DNA of 64,000 nucleotides from an uncultured Roseateles sp. (GTDB taxonomy: Bacteria; Pseudomonadota; Gammaproteobacteria; Burkholderiales; Burkholderiaceae_C), in assembly GCF_913777145.1 (NCBI RefSeq), contig NZ_CAJYPS010000034.1, forward strand, positions 186,001 through 250,000, read 5' to 3'. A program made the position numbers and the translations under genes. The stretch's first letter is position 1. Each line of letters starts with the position of its first letter. Below, piece after piece: positions 43,283 through 52,300 of this stretch. Under the pieces are notes generated by a model. It had not been told where the DNA came from, searched no databases, and worked only from the letters and a program-made list of their open reading frames with translations.

Positions 43283-43903
43283 TCAACGCGCGGCAGCGGC
43301 CGTTGTGGTGAGTTCGTCGTCGTCACCCAGCAGCCCACGCCGGCGCGCCTCGATGACCGCCTGCGTGCGGCTGGACACGCAGAGCTTGTCCAGCACGGTG
43401 CGCACATGGGCCTTCACCGTGCCCAGCGCGATGTCCAGGCGCAGCGCGATGGACTTGTTGCCCAGGCCCGCGCCCAACAGCTCCAGCACCTGCAGCTCAC
43501 GCCGGGTCAGCGGGTCCAGCCCGAAGCTGTTGGCCAGGCAGGCCGAAGCGCCCGAGCACAGATAGCGCTGCCCCAGGTTCACGCTCTGCACCGCGCGGTT
43601 CAACTCGGGGCCGGCACATTCCGCCGTCACGTAGCCATGGGCGCCGGCCTCCATGGCCTCGCGCACCATGCGTCCGTTCAGGCGCGCACTCACGACCAGA
43701 CAGCGGGCCGGCAGGCCGGTCGCCATCGCATGCATCAGCGCCAGCGCCTGCTCGTGGTCCGCAATCACCACATCCGCCGATTCAGGGACACGGGCAAAGT
43801 CGCCCGCACGGACGTCACACTCATCGGCCAGCAACGCACGAACCCCTGCGTTCAAGACCGGACTGGGATGCAACACCACCACGTTTGTCCTTTTGCCCAA
43901 CAT
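43283..43903 (-). CDS. LuxR-type regulator with degenerate receiver domain
   Basis: A 206-residue NarL/FixJ-like protein. The C-terminal LuxR helix-turn-helix is intact (LTRRELQVLELLGAGLGNKSIALRLDIALGTVKAHVRTVLDKL). The receiver-like N-terminal part lacks the acidic pair (HPS in place of DDH), has Ser for the switch Thr (VVSARLN) and has no clear Lys, so phosphorylation is doubtful. A possible phospho-Asp remains in VIADHEQ. No kinase is adjacent on its strand. It may act on the neighbouring isochorismatase-like gene. Confidence 0.88.
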   Translation of the reverse strand: MLGKRTNVVVLHPSPVLNAGVRALLADECDVRAGDFARVPESADVVIADHEQALALMHAMATGLPARCLVVSARLNGRMVREAMEAGAHGYVTAECAGPELNRAVQSVNLGQRYLCSGASACLANSFGLDPLTRRELQVLELLGAGLGNKSIALRLDIALGTVKAHVRTVLDKLCVSSRTQAVIEARRRGLLGDDDELTTTAAAAR

Positions 43904-44368
43904 AAATCACTCCTAGCACTGCAAAAATGTCCGGCGTCTGCCTGACCACGGCGTGATTTCACGTCCCACACGCTCCGGCGCCCAGCCCCGACCGGGGGCG
44001 AAGCATTCACCCGATCGGGTGAATCTCTGCCTTTAGGACAGGTTGGGGGCGCTACTTCTAGGGGGATCGCCAGGTCGTCCTGGGCAGATTCCTAGGGAGG
44101 GGCCTGCAAACCCCTGCAGGTCACGTTGGCGAGAACACCGGCCCGTGAGCAGGCCTGATGCGTTGCTCGGGCTGGGAGCCTCGGCGAGCGATGCAACGCC
44201 CACGCGGGCCGCTGTTCTCGCCAACCCTGAGGGGCGCGGCTTCGCTCCGACCTGCAGAGGTTTCGCAGCCCCTCCCTAGGGCCTTTGCACACTCGGTTGT
44301 GCATCGGGCAAGACCTGACCACAATGCGCGACCGCTCGTTCGCCTGCCGGCGGACGCTCGCCAGTCCC
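43904..44368. other. Gene-free regulatory stretch between two LuxR-type regulator genes
   Basis: No convincing gene is seen here. It holds CTAGGG-bearing motifs at 44056-44065 and 44089-44098, and the long inverted repeat 44091-44280, which accounts for the short open frames predicted on both strands. Confidence 0.6.
44091..44280. repeat. Long multi-block inverted repeat between regulator genes
   Basis: Nested paired blocks with the same order and polarity: CCTAGGGAGGGGC (44091) with GCCCCTCCCTAGG (44268); CTGCAGGTC (44114) with GACCTGCAG (44249); GTTGGCGAGAAC (44125) with GTTCTCGCCAAC (44214); CGGCCC (44139) with GGGCCG (44206); GCGTTGC (44160) with GCAACGC (44193). The right arm holds about 20 extra bases. 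The element may form a long hairpin or cruciform. It is possibly a dispersed non-coding element. Confidence 0.75.
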
Positions 44369-45034
44369 ATGCCACCCCCTTCCGCCCCCACTTCTCTGCA
44401 CGACACCAGCAGCCGCACCGGCATCCTGATCGTCGACGACCATCCGCTGCTGCGCGAGGGCATCGCCGCGGTGGTGGCCCGGGAGACGGACCTGTGCATC
44501 GTCGGCGAGGCCGCCAGCGGCGAGGAGGCGATAGAGCAGCATCGCCGCCTGCAGCCCGACATCACGCTGATGGACCTGGTGCTGCCCGGCATGGACGGCA
44601 TCGATGCGATGCGCGAGATCCAGCATGCGACGCCCGGCGCCAAGGTGCTGGTGCTGACCACCTACCGCAGCGACCAGCAGGCCTTCCGCGCGCTGCACAG
44701 CGGCGCGATGGGCTTTCTGCTGAAGAGTTCGTTGCGCAGCGAGCTGATCAATGCGGTGCGCGCCGCCGCCCAGGGCCGACGCTGGATGCCGCCGGACCTC
44801 GCCGCCGACGTGTCGGCCATCTCGTCGGCCGACGCGCTCAGCGACAAGGACCTGCGGGTGCTGGAGTTGATCGCCGGCGGCCTGACCAACCGCGAGGTCG
44901 GCAGTGCGCTGTCGCTGTCGGAAGAGGCGATACGCTCGCGGCTCAAGCTCATCCTGGCCAAGCTGCACGCGCGGGACCGCACCCAGGCGGTCGCGATCGC
45001 GATCGGCCGCGGCCTGATCCGGCCGCGAGCCTGA
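44369..45034 (+). CDS. NarL/FixJ-family response regulator
   Basis: A 221-residue two-domain regulator: REC (ILIVDDHPLLREGIAAVVA, phospho-Asp in ITLMDLVLPGMDG, Lys in GFLLKSSLR) and LuxR HTH (LSDKDLRVLELIAGGLTNREVGSALSLSEEAIRSRL). ATG 44369 is chosen; ATG 44324 would add 15 residues without homology, and the signal for either is weak. It converges with a kinase of the right HisKA_3 type and is its likely partner; the two share a palindrome at the stop codons. Confidence 0.9.
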   Translation: MPPPSAPTSLHDTSSRTGILIVDDHPLLREGIAAVVARETDLCIVGEAASGEEAIEQHRRLQPDITLMDLVLPGMDGIDAMREIQHATPGAKVLVLTTYRSDQQAFRALHSGAMGFLLKSSLRSELINAVRAAAQGRRWMPPDLAADVSAISSADALSDKDLRVLELIAGGLTNREVGSALSLSEEAIRSRLKLILAKLHARDRTQAVAIAIGRGLIRPRA

Positions 45035-45042
45035 ACCTTCAG
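45031..45042. terminator. 12-bp palindrome over convergent stop codons
   Basis: CTGAA-CC-TTCAG joins the TGA of the NarL-type regulator and the stop of the convergent sensor kinase. No T tract. Confidence 0.4.
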
Positions 45043-48000
45043 TCCGCGCGGCGGCGCCACCAGCGCCGCCACAGGCCACGCGGCTGGACATAGGCCTGGT
45101 CTGCCGGCAACTCCACCACCACCTCGGTGCCCTGCCCCGGCCCGGAACGGATGCTGAGTTCGCCGCCCAGCTGCAGCGCGCGCTCTCGCATGCCGGTGAG
45201 GCCGAAATGCAGCGGCCGCACGCCGGGCTCGGGCGCAGCCGGGTCCAGGCCGCAGCCGTCATCACGCACCCGCAGCCAGCAGCCCCAGGACTCGTAGCCC
45301 AGCGCCACCTCCAGCCGCGACAGGCCGGCATGGCGCACCGCGTTCAGAATGGCCTCGCGGCCTATGCACAGCAGCGCATCGCGGGCCAGCGGGTCCAGCG
45401 CGCGCGGCTGACCGTGCTGCTGCAGATCCAGCTGGGAGCCGTCCTCCAGCAGCTCGTGGGCGATCAGCCCCAGCATGCTGGCCAGGTCGCCCTCGGCATT
45501 GCCGCGCAATGCCCAGACCCGGTCTCGGCCCTCGGTGATCAGCGCCTCCGCGCGGCGCAGCGCCTGCTCCAGCTGGGCCCGGGTGCGCGACTCCTGCACC
45601 GAGTTCATCACCACATGGAAGGACAGCAGCAGCCCCTGCAGCCCCTGCATCAGCGTGTCATGCAGCTCGCGCGCGATGCGCTCGCGCTCCGCGTGGCGCT
45701 CCTCCAGGCGCAGCGCCAGGCCGCGGGTCAGCGCACGCGTGCGCAGCCGGTAGGCCAGCGCCGCAGCCAGCAACAGCAGCAGCAGCACGCCGCCCAGGAA
45801 GGGCCAGGTCTGCCACAGCTGCGGCGCGACCGAGAAGCCGTAGCTCAGGCCGGGCTGGCTCCACACGCCATCACCGTTGGCCGCCATCAGGTGCAGGCGG
45901 TAGCTGCCCGGGCCCAGGTTGGTGATCAGCAGCTCGCGCTGCCCGCCCAGCTCCTGCCAGCGGTTGTCCGCACCTTCCAGTCGGTAGCGAAAACGCGCAC
46001 GGTCGGCCGCGGCCAGGGTCTGGGCGGTGAAGCGCACCGCCAGGCTGCGGGTGCCGGCCGGCAGCTCCAGCCCCTCGGTGGGCCGGAACTGGCTGTCGCC
46101 GGAGCGCAGCGACAGGATTTCCACGCCGGGAGGGCGGCGGTTGAGCTGCAACTGGGCCGGGTCCAGCCAGGCCACGCCGCGGTTGGTGACGAACCACAGG
46201 CGCCCGCGCGCGTCGCGCAGCGCGGTGCTGCTGCCGGCGGCCTGCAGCGCGATGCCGGGCAGGCCGTCGCGGCTGTCCAGCACCAGCCTATCCAGGCCCT
46301 GCACACCGGGCTCGGCCAGCCGGGTCAGCGTGCTGCGGTCCAGGTGCACGACGCCGCGCGCGCCGTTGAGCCACAGGCCGCCCGACTCGTCGGTCACGAT
46401 GCCGGTGATGCTGCCGAAGGCATCGTCCAGCTCGGCATCCACCTGCGCGAAGCCGCCGTTCACCAGTCGCGCGAAGCCGCCGTGGCCGGCCACGAAGGTG
46501 TCGGTCGCGGTGGTCGCGATCGCACTCAGGAAGCCCAGACGCAGGCCCTCGGCCCGGCCATAGCGGCGCAGCCGGCCGTCGCGCCCCAGCTGCAGCAGCT
46601 GATCGGCCGCGCCCATCCACAACGTGCCATCCGGCGCGGCATCCAGCAGCTGCACCTCGCCCAGGTCGGCCGGCAGGCTGTCCAGGCGCTCCGCCCGGCC
46701 GTCGACCCGCACATGCCAGACCCCGCCACCGATCAGCGACAGCCACAGCCCGCCGGAGCGGTCCGGCGCCGCCGCGGCCGAACGCAGCGTGCGATCGGCC
46801 TGCGGCAGCGTGACCGGCTGCACCCCGGCAGCGCTGACCCGCGCCAGCCCCTGGGAATCCAGCATCCAGGCGCCCCCCGGACCAGCCGGCGCCAGCACGC
46901 GCGCCAGGCGCCCCCCCGGCCAATGCTGCGGCGCTGCGGGGGGATCCACGGCCAGCAGGCCATCGCCACCACCGGCCAGCACACCGTCGCCGAACGGCGT
47001 CACGACAAAGCCGGCAAAACCCACGCTGGACAGCTCGGGCAACGCGCGCAGTCGCCGCGCACGGAAGCCGCCCAGGCCGTAGTTGGTGCCCACCCAGACG
47101 CCGCCCTCGTCGTCCTCCGCCAGCGGAACGGCGGCGTCGGACATCAGCCCGTCCTGAGAACGGAAGCGCTGCAGCCCGGGCATGCCGGCCTCCAGCCGGC
47201 CGCCGTCGGCCAGCGCCGCGCCGCCCGGCAGGCGCACCACGCCGCCGTTCACCGAGGTCAGCCACAGGCTGCCGTCCTGCGCGAACAGCAGCTGCTTGGC
47301 CAGCGTGAGCGGCGCCGGCGCCGGCCGGCCGGATGGCAGCGGCAACTCCTCGCCGCGGACATCGGTCAGCGGGCCGGTGCCCGCCAGCGGCTCGGACAGC
47401 CACACACGGCCCTGGCGGTCCTCGTTGACTACCCCATCGCGGCCGATGCGGCGCGGCGACACGATGAAGCGCTGGGCGCCTGCCGGCAACCGCGCCAGCA
47501 CGCGCGCACCGCACACCCACAGCGTGCCGCGGCTGTCGACGAAGACGTAGTAGGCCTCGTCGTCCGGAAACCCCTGGGCCGCGCCGACGCGACGCCAGCG
47601 CTGGCCGTCGAAGCGCGCCAGCCCGGTGCGCGTGGCGGCCCACAGCAGGCCATCGCCGGTACGTGCCAGACGCAAGACCCGGCCCTCGGGCAGGCCCTGC
47701 TCGCGGCCCCAGGACTGCACATGCCCGTCCTTGAGCCGCGACACGCCGCCGCTGTGAAAGCCCAGCCAGATCTCGTCGCCGCGCTCCAGCAGCAGCGCGT
47801 TGATGTTGGAGGCCGGCAGGCGCTGGCCCGGCGCGAAGGGGTAGCGCTCGAACTGCACGCCGTCGAAGCGGAACAGCCCCATGCCCGTGCCCAGCCACAG
47901 CTTGCTGTCCGGGGCGTAGCGCATGGTCCAGATGTCGGCCGGCGCCCCCTCGGCAACGCTCCAGCGGGTCAGCTCCTGCTCGTCGGCCAGGCGCGCGCCC

Positions 48001-48152
48001 GGCTGGGCCTGGGCCAGCAGCCCCGACAGCAGCAGCAGCCAGGGCAGGATTCGACGCAGCAGGGCAGACAGCAGGAATGACGGCACTTGCGAGGAGACGG
48101 CGCCGACACAGGGCGCTCCGAAACCGGCATTTGACACCGAGCCTCGGGGCAC
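45039..48152 (-). CDS. Hybrid-free sensor kinase with beta-propeller input (Reg_prop/Y_Y_Y/HisKA_3)
   Basis: A 1037-residue membrane kinase. A signal/anchor segment (SFLLSALLRRILPWLLLLSGLLAQA) is followed by about 14 propeller repeats (for example KLWLGTGMGLFRFDG and GGVWVGTNYGLGGF) to about residue 690, a Y_Y_Y domain (RFRYRLEGADNRWQELG), a TM segment at about 775-797, HisKA_3 with the phospho-His in ERIARELHDTLMQGLQGLL, and HATPase with NAVRHAG and DDGCGLD. It is like the hybrid two-component sensors of polysaccharide use, but without fused regulator; the NarL-type protein next to it is the likely partner. Confidence 0.92.
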   Translation of the reverse strand: MPRGSVSNAGFGAPCVGAVSSQVPSFLLSALLRRILPWLLLLSGLLAQAQPGARLADEQELTRWSVAEGAPADIWTMRYAPDSKLWLGTGMGLFRFDGVQFERYPFAPGQRLPASNINALLLERGDEIWLGFHSGGVSRLKDGHVQSWGREQGLPEGRVLRLARTGDGLLWAATRTGLARFDGQRWRRVGAAQGFPDDEAYYVFVDSRGTLWVCGARVLARLPAGAQRFIVSPRRIGRDGVVNEDRQGRVWLSEPLAGTGPLTDVRGEELPLPSGRPAPAPLTLAKQLLFAQDGSLWLTSVNGGVVRLPGGAALADGGRLEAGMPGLQRFRSQDGLMSDAAVPLAEDDEGGVWVGTNYGLGGFRARRLRALPELSSVGFAGFVVTPFGDGVLAGGGDGLLAVDPPAAPQHWPGGRLARVLAPAGPGGAWMLDSQGLARVSAAGVQPVTLPQADRTLRSAAAAPDRSGGLWLSLIGGGVWHVRVDGRAERLDSLPADLGEVQLLDAAPDGTLWMGAADQLLQLGRDGRLRRYGRAEGLRLGFLSAIATTATDTFVAGHGGFARLVNGGFAQVDAELDDAFGSITGIVTDESGGLWLNGARGVVHLDRSTLTRLAEPGVQGLDRLVLDSRDGLPGIALQAAGSSTALRDARGRLWFVTNRGVAWLDPAQLQLNRRPPGVEILSLRSGDSQFRPTEGLELPAGTRSLAVRFTAQTLAAADRARFRYRLEGADNRWQELGGQRELLITNLGPGSYRLHLMAANGDGVWSQPGLSYGFSVAPQLWQTWPFLGGVLLLLLLAAALAYRLRTRALTRGLALRLEERHAERERIARELHDTLMQGLQGLLLSFHVVMNSVQESRTRAQLEQALRRAEALITEGRDRVWALRGNAEGDLASMLGLIAHELLEDGSQLDLQQHGQPRALDPLARDALLCIGREAILNAVRHAGLSRLEVALGYESWGCWLRVRDDGCGLDPAAPEPGVRPLHFGLTGMRERALQLGGELSIRSGPGQGTEVVVELPADQAYVQPRGLWRRWWRRRAD

Positions 48153-48162
48153 CCGGACAAGT

Positions 48163-49254
48163 TCAGAAGAAATGCCTCAGCCCGAGCGCCAGCACGTGGG
48201 GCTGCTCACCCGGCCCCACGCCCAGCGGGTTGATCGCGAAATCGTAGGCCGCGCGCGACTGGTTCTGGATGTGGCTGGCATACGCGTACAGCGTGCTGCG
48301 CGGGGACAGCGCGTAGTCATAGCCCAACGTCCACTGATGGGCCCCGGTGCCCGGCCCGGCAGCGATGAAGCCCACCGTGCTGCCCACCGGCCCCCGGCCG
48401 CGTCCGGCCTCGGTCAGGCCCAGCTTGACGCTGCCCCGCCCCAGCTGCCAGGTGGCGGACGCATAGGCCGAGTCACGGCTGAGACGGCCGGCCGGGGTCT
48501 CGTAGCGCAACTGCTCCAGCGCCAGCGCAAAGCGCCAGTCGCCCCAGCGGTAGGCCGCGCCCAGCTTGCTGCCGGTGTCGTCAAGACCTGGCCCCTGATA
48601 GTCGCGATGCACCTCGTGGGCCAGGCTCAGCGTCCAGGGGCCGGCCTCGTAGTTGAGCGCGCCCGACCACAGCCGCGGATGACTGCCTGCCACACCGACC
48701 GCGCCCTCGTTGGGCGACACCGCCAGACGCAGGCTCAGGCCCTGCCAGTCGGGCGTCCAGAACTGCAGGCTGTTCTGCTGGCGGCGGTCGAAGGAACTGC
48801 GGTTGCTGGTGTTGGTGACCGTGGGGCCCGAGCCGTTGCCCATCAGCGACATGTAGCCGGCGGTGGTGGGGTAGTAGGGATCGAAGCCGCTGGTGGACAG
48901 CAGGTAGGGCGTGCCCCAGACGCCCAGGAAGGCCGTGCCCCAGGGCGTGCGCAGGCCCACACGGGTGTCTCGATTGGCCAGCTCGCCCACCCCGGTGTCC
49001 AGCGCCAGCGAGCCCTCGATCTGGAACAGCGCCCGCCAGCCGTCGCCCAGGTCCTCCTCGCCGCGGAAACCCAGCACCGAGCGATTGTTGGTCTCGCGCA
49101 TCTGGCTGCGGCTGAGCGGCGCGCGACTGGACCCCACGCTCTCCACCGCCACATTCAGGCGGCCGTAGATGACGACGGAGGACTGGGCCTGGGCGACAGG
49201 GGCGGCCAGGGCCAGGGCGGCGGTGAGAGGTATCAGGGAGCGCATGCGCCCCAT
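48163..49254 (-). CDS. Gram-negative porin
   Basis: A 363-residue outer-membrane porin of the betaproteobacterial porin_4 type. The signal peptide (SLIPLTAALALAAPVAQAQ) is followed by SSVVIYGRLNVAVE, the typical first strand, and alternating beta-strands; the chain ends in HVLALGLRHFF with the C-terminal Phe required for BAM insertion. ATG 49245 is an alternative start. It follows a hybrid kinase gene that points the same way, 89 bases apart. Solute preference unknown. Confidence 0.93.
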   Translation of the reverse strand: MGRMRSLIPLTAALALAAPVAQAQSSVVIYGRLNVAVESVGSSRAPLSRSQMRETNNRSVLGFRGEEDLGDGWRALFQIEGSLALDTGVGELANRDTRVGLRTPWGTAFLGVWGTPYLLSTSGFDPYYPTTAGYMSLMGNGSGPTVTNTSNRSSFDRRQQNSLQFWTPDWQGLSLRLAVSPNEGAVGVAGSHPRLWSGALNYEAGPWTLSLAHEVHRDYQGPGLDDTGSKLGAAYRWGDWRFALALEQLRYETPAGRLSRDSAYASATWQLGRGSVKLGLTEAGRGRGPVGSTVGFIAAGPGTGAHQWTLGYDYALSPRSTLYAYASHIQNQSRAAYDFAINPLGVGPGEQPHVLALGLRHFF

Positions 49255-49343
49255 GCTGCCGCAGCGCTGCCCGCGCCGGCAGGCCCTTGCGGCCGCCCCG
49301 TCTTGCGACGAAAGGACTAGGGAGGCCAGGCGCAGCCGCGCGC

Positions 49344-52300
49344 TCAGTGCGGCCGCGTGACCCACTCCATCAGCACGCTGCGGGCGCGGCTGAAGTCGAA
49401 GTCCTGCAGCGCGGCGCGCAGGCGCTGCAGGCCATCGCCCGGCAGCAGGGCGGCCAGCGGGCCGGCCAGGGCCTGCACACGGTCCAAGGCCTCCAGGCTC
49501 TGACGCTCGATCAGCTCCAGCAGCTCGCGCACCGTGTCGTCGTTGGCCACCAGGCCGGCCTGGCGCGCCCGCTCCGCAGCCTCGGCCTGCTCGGCCTCCA
49601 GCCGCGCCTGCTCGCGCGCCAGCACCGGCGCCGCCGCATCGGCCAGCGCCTGCAGGCGGGCGGCCAGCGCGCCCAGCGGGGACTGGACATCCACGTCTGG
49701 CTCATTGCGCGCCAGCGTCTCCAGCTCACCGGCCGCGCGCGCCAGCTCCATCGCGCCCACCACCTGGGCACTGCCACGCAGCTTGTGCAGACGGGCAGGC
49801 AGCTCCACACGCGGCGTGGCGCCGAGGTCGGCGAACTCGGCCAGCAGCCGCCTCAGCATGGACAGCACCAGCGCCTGGTCCTGCAGCACCGACGGCGCGA
49901 TGCGGCTGCTGTCCAGGCCCTCGATCTGCAGTGCGGCGATGCTGGCCTGCGCAGCCACCGTGGCCCGCGGGATCACCGGCACGGGCTCGCCACGGTAGCG
50001 CTCCACATGGCGCCGCAGGCAGCGGATCAGGCGCTGCGGCTCCAGCGGCTTGGGCAGGAAGTCGCTCATGCCGGCGGCGAATGCGTTGTCCCGCTCGGAG
50101 CGCAGCACACCGGCGGTCAGCGCGATCACCGGCAGGCGCTGCAGCTCGGGCTCCTGGCGCAGGCGGCGCACCACCTCCAGGCCGTCCATGCCGGGCATCT
50201 GCACATCCACCAGCACCGCGTCCAGCTCGCCCGGCATCGCAAGCAGACGCGCCAGCGCCTGTTCGCCGCTGGAGCAGGTGACCACCTTGGCCCCCTCCAG
50301 CTCCAGCACATGGCGGGCCACGTCCAGGTTGAGCAGGCTGTCGTCCGCGATCAGCACCCGCATGCCTTGCAGCCACATCATGTCGCCATGGCCCACGCTG
50401 CTCTGGTCCAGCACGCGCATCGCGCGCTCGGGCAGGCGCGACAGCGCCTCGTTGACCGCGTTGAACAGCGTGGACGCGCTGACCGGCTTGACCAGCAGAT
50501 TGGCCGCCAGCTCCGCATGCGTGGCGGCGCGCAGCCGCTCGATCTCGTGCGCGCTGACCACCACCGAGGCCGGCATCTGCTCGCTGGGCAGGCGCTCGTG
50601 CAGGCGCGCCAGCGCCTGCAGGCCGTCCAGATCGGGCATCTGCCAGTCCACCACCAGCGCGTCGAAGGGCTGGCCGCGCTGCACGGCGGCCTCGGCCTCG
50701 GCCACCAGCGCCGCACCGCCCTCCACCGCCACCGTCTGCCAGCCCAGCAGGCGGGTCAGGCGCACCAGCGCGCTGCGCTCGTTGGCATCGTCCTCGGCCA
50801 CCAGCACGCGCAGCGGGTCGGTGCTGTCGCGGCCGCTGCCGCCATCGGGCAGCGCCTCGGGCAGGGGCACCTCGAAGCTGAAGCGACTGCCCACACCGGG
50901 CTCGCTGCTGAGCATGATCTGCCCCCCCATCAGCGACACCAGGCGGGCGGTGATGGCCAGCCCCAGGCCGGTCCCGCCATGCTGGCGGGTGGTGGTCGCA
51001 TCGCCCTGCATGAAGGGTTGGAACAGCCGCGCCTGCACCTCGGGCGCGATGCCAGGCCCGGTGTCGGCCACCTCGAAATGCAGCAACGCCGGGCCGTCGC
51101 CGGGCCGCACCTGCAGCGTGACCGAGCCGCGCTGGGTGAACTTCAGCGCATTGCCGACCAGGTTGATGACGATCTGGCGCAGCCGCGTCATGTCGCCGTG
51201 CACGCGCCGCGGCACCTCGTCGTCGACCTGCACGCTGGCCTTCACCAGTTGCTCGTCCAGGCCCGAGGCCAGCAGGCTCATCTCGTCCTGCAGCAGCGCG
51301 CGCAGGTCGAAGTCCTGCTCGTCCAGGTCCAGTTTGCCGGACTCGATCTTGGAGAGGTCCAGCACGTCGTTGATCAGGCCCAGCAGCGAGCGCCCGGCCT
51401 GCGCGATCTGGCGCACCCGCTCCAGCTCGCGCGGCGGCAGCGCGGTGCGCTCCAGCAGATAGGCCAGGCCGATGATGGCGTTCAGCGGCGTACGGATCTC
51501 ATGGCTGGTGTTGGCCAGAAACTCGCTCTTGGCCCGGCTGGCCCGGCGCGCCTCGTCCATCGCGTCACGCAGCGAGCTCTCGTAGAGGCGGCGCAGCGTG
51601 AGGTCCACCGCGATGCCCAGGAAACCGGCCAGCGAGCCGGCCTCGTCGCGCATGGGCGTGATCCACAGCGACACCGGCACGCGCGAGCCGTCCTTGCGCA
51701 TGTAGCTGCACTCGAAGGGCTCACCCAGCACCTCGGGCTGGGCCAGCGCGAACTGCGGCGGCACCGCGCGCCCCAGGCGCTCGCTGAGCAGTTCGGCCCG
51801 CTGGCGCAGCTCCTCCGGGTCATGGAACTGCAGCGCGCGCATCCGGTCGAGCACCTCGTCCGCCGTGTAGCCCAGCAGCGCCTCGGCACCACGGTTGAAC
51901 AGCGTGACGCGGCCCTCCAGCTGCGTCGCGATGATGGACACCTGGGTGGAGGCCTGCAGCACCGAGCGCAGCAGCGTCAGCGTGCGCTGCAGCTCGGCCT
52001 CGGCATGGCGGCGCTCGGTCACGTCGTTGCGCAGCGACACGTATTTCTCGATGCGGCCCTCGGCATCGAAGAAGGGCGCGATCACGCTGTCCACCCAGTA
52101 CAGCGAACCGTCCTTCGCGCGGTTGCAGACCTCGCCCCGCCACGGGCGCCCGCTGCTGATGGTGCGCCACATCTCCTTCCAGAACTCGGGCGGGTGGTAG
52201 CCGGAGTTGATGACGCGGTGGTTCTGCCCGATCAGTTCCTCGCGCGCATAGCCGGAGATGGCGCAGAAACCGTCGTTGACGCTGAGGATGTCGCCGCGCC

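Noticed and set aside
45207..48080. 957-residue open frame antisense to the beta-propeller kinase
   Set aside because: Low-complexity Arg/Gln/Ala sequence with no domain; shadow of the kinase gene.
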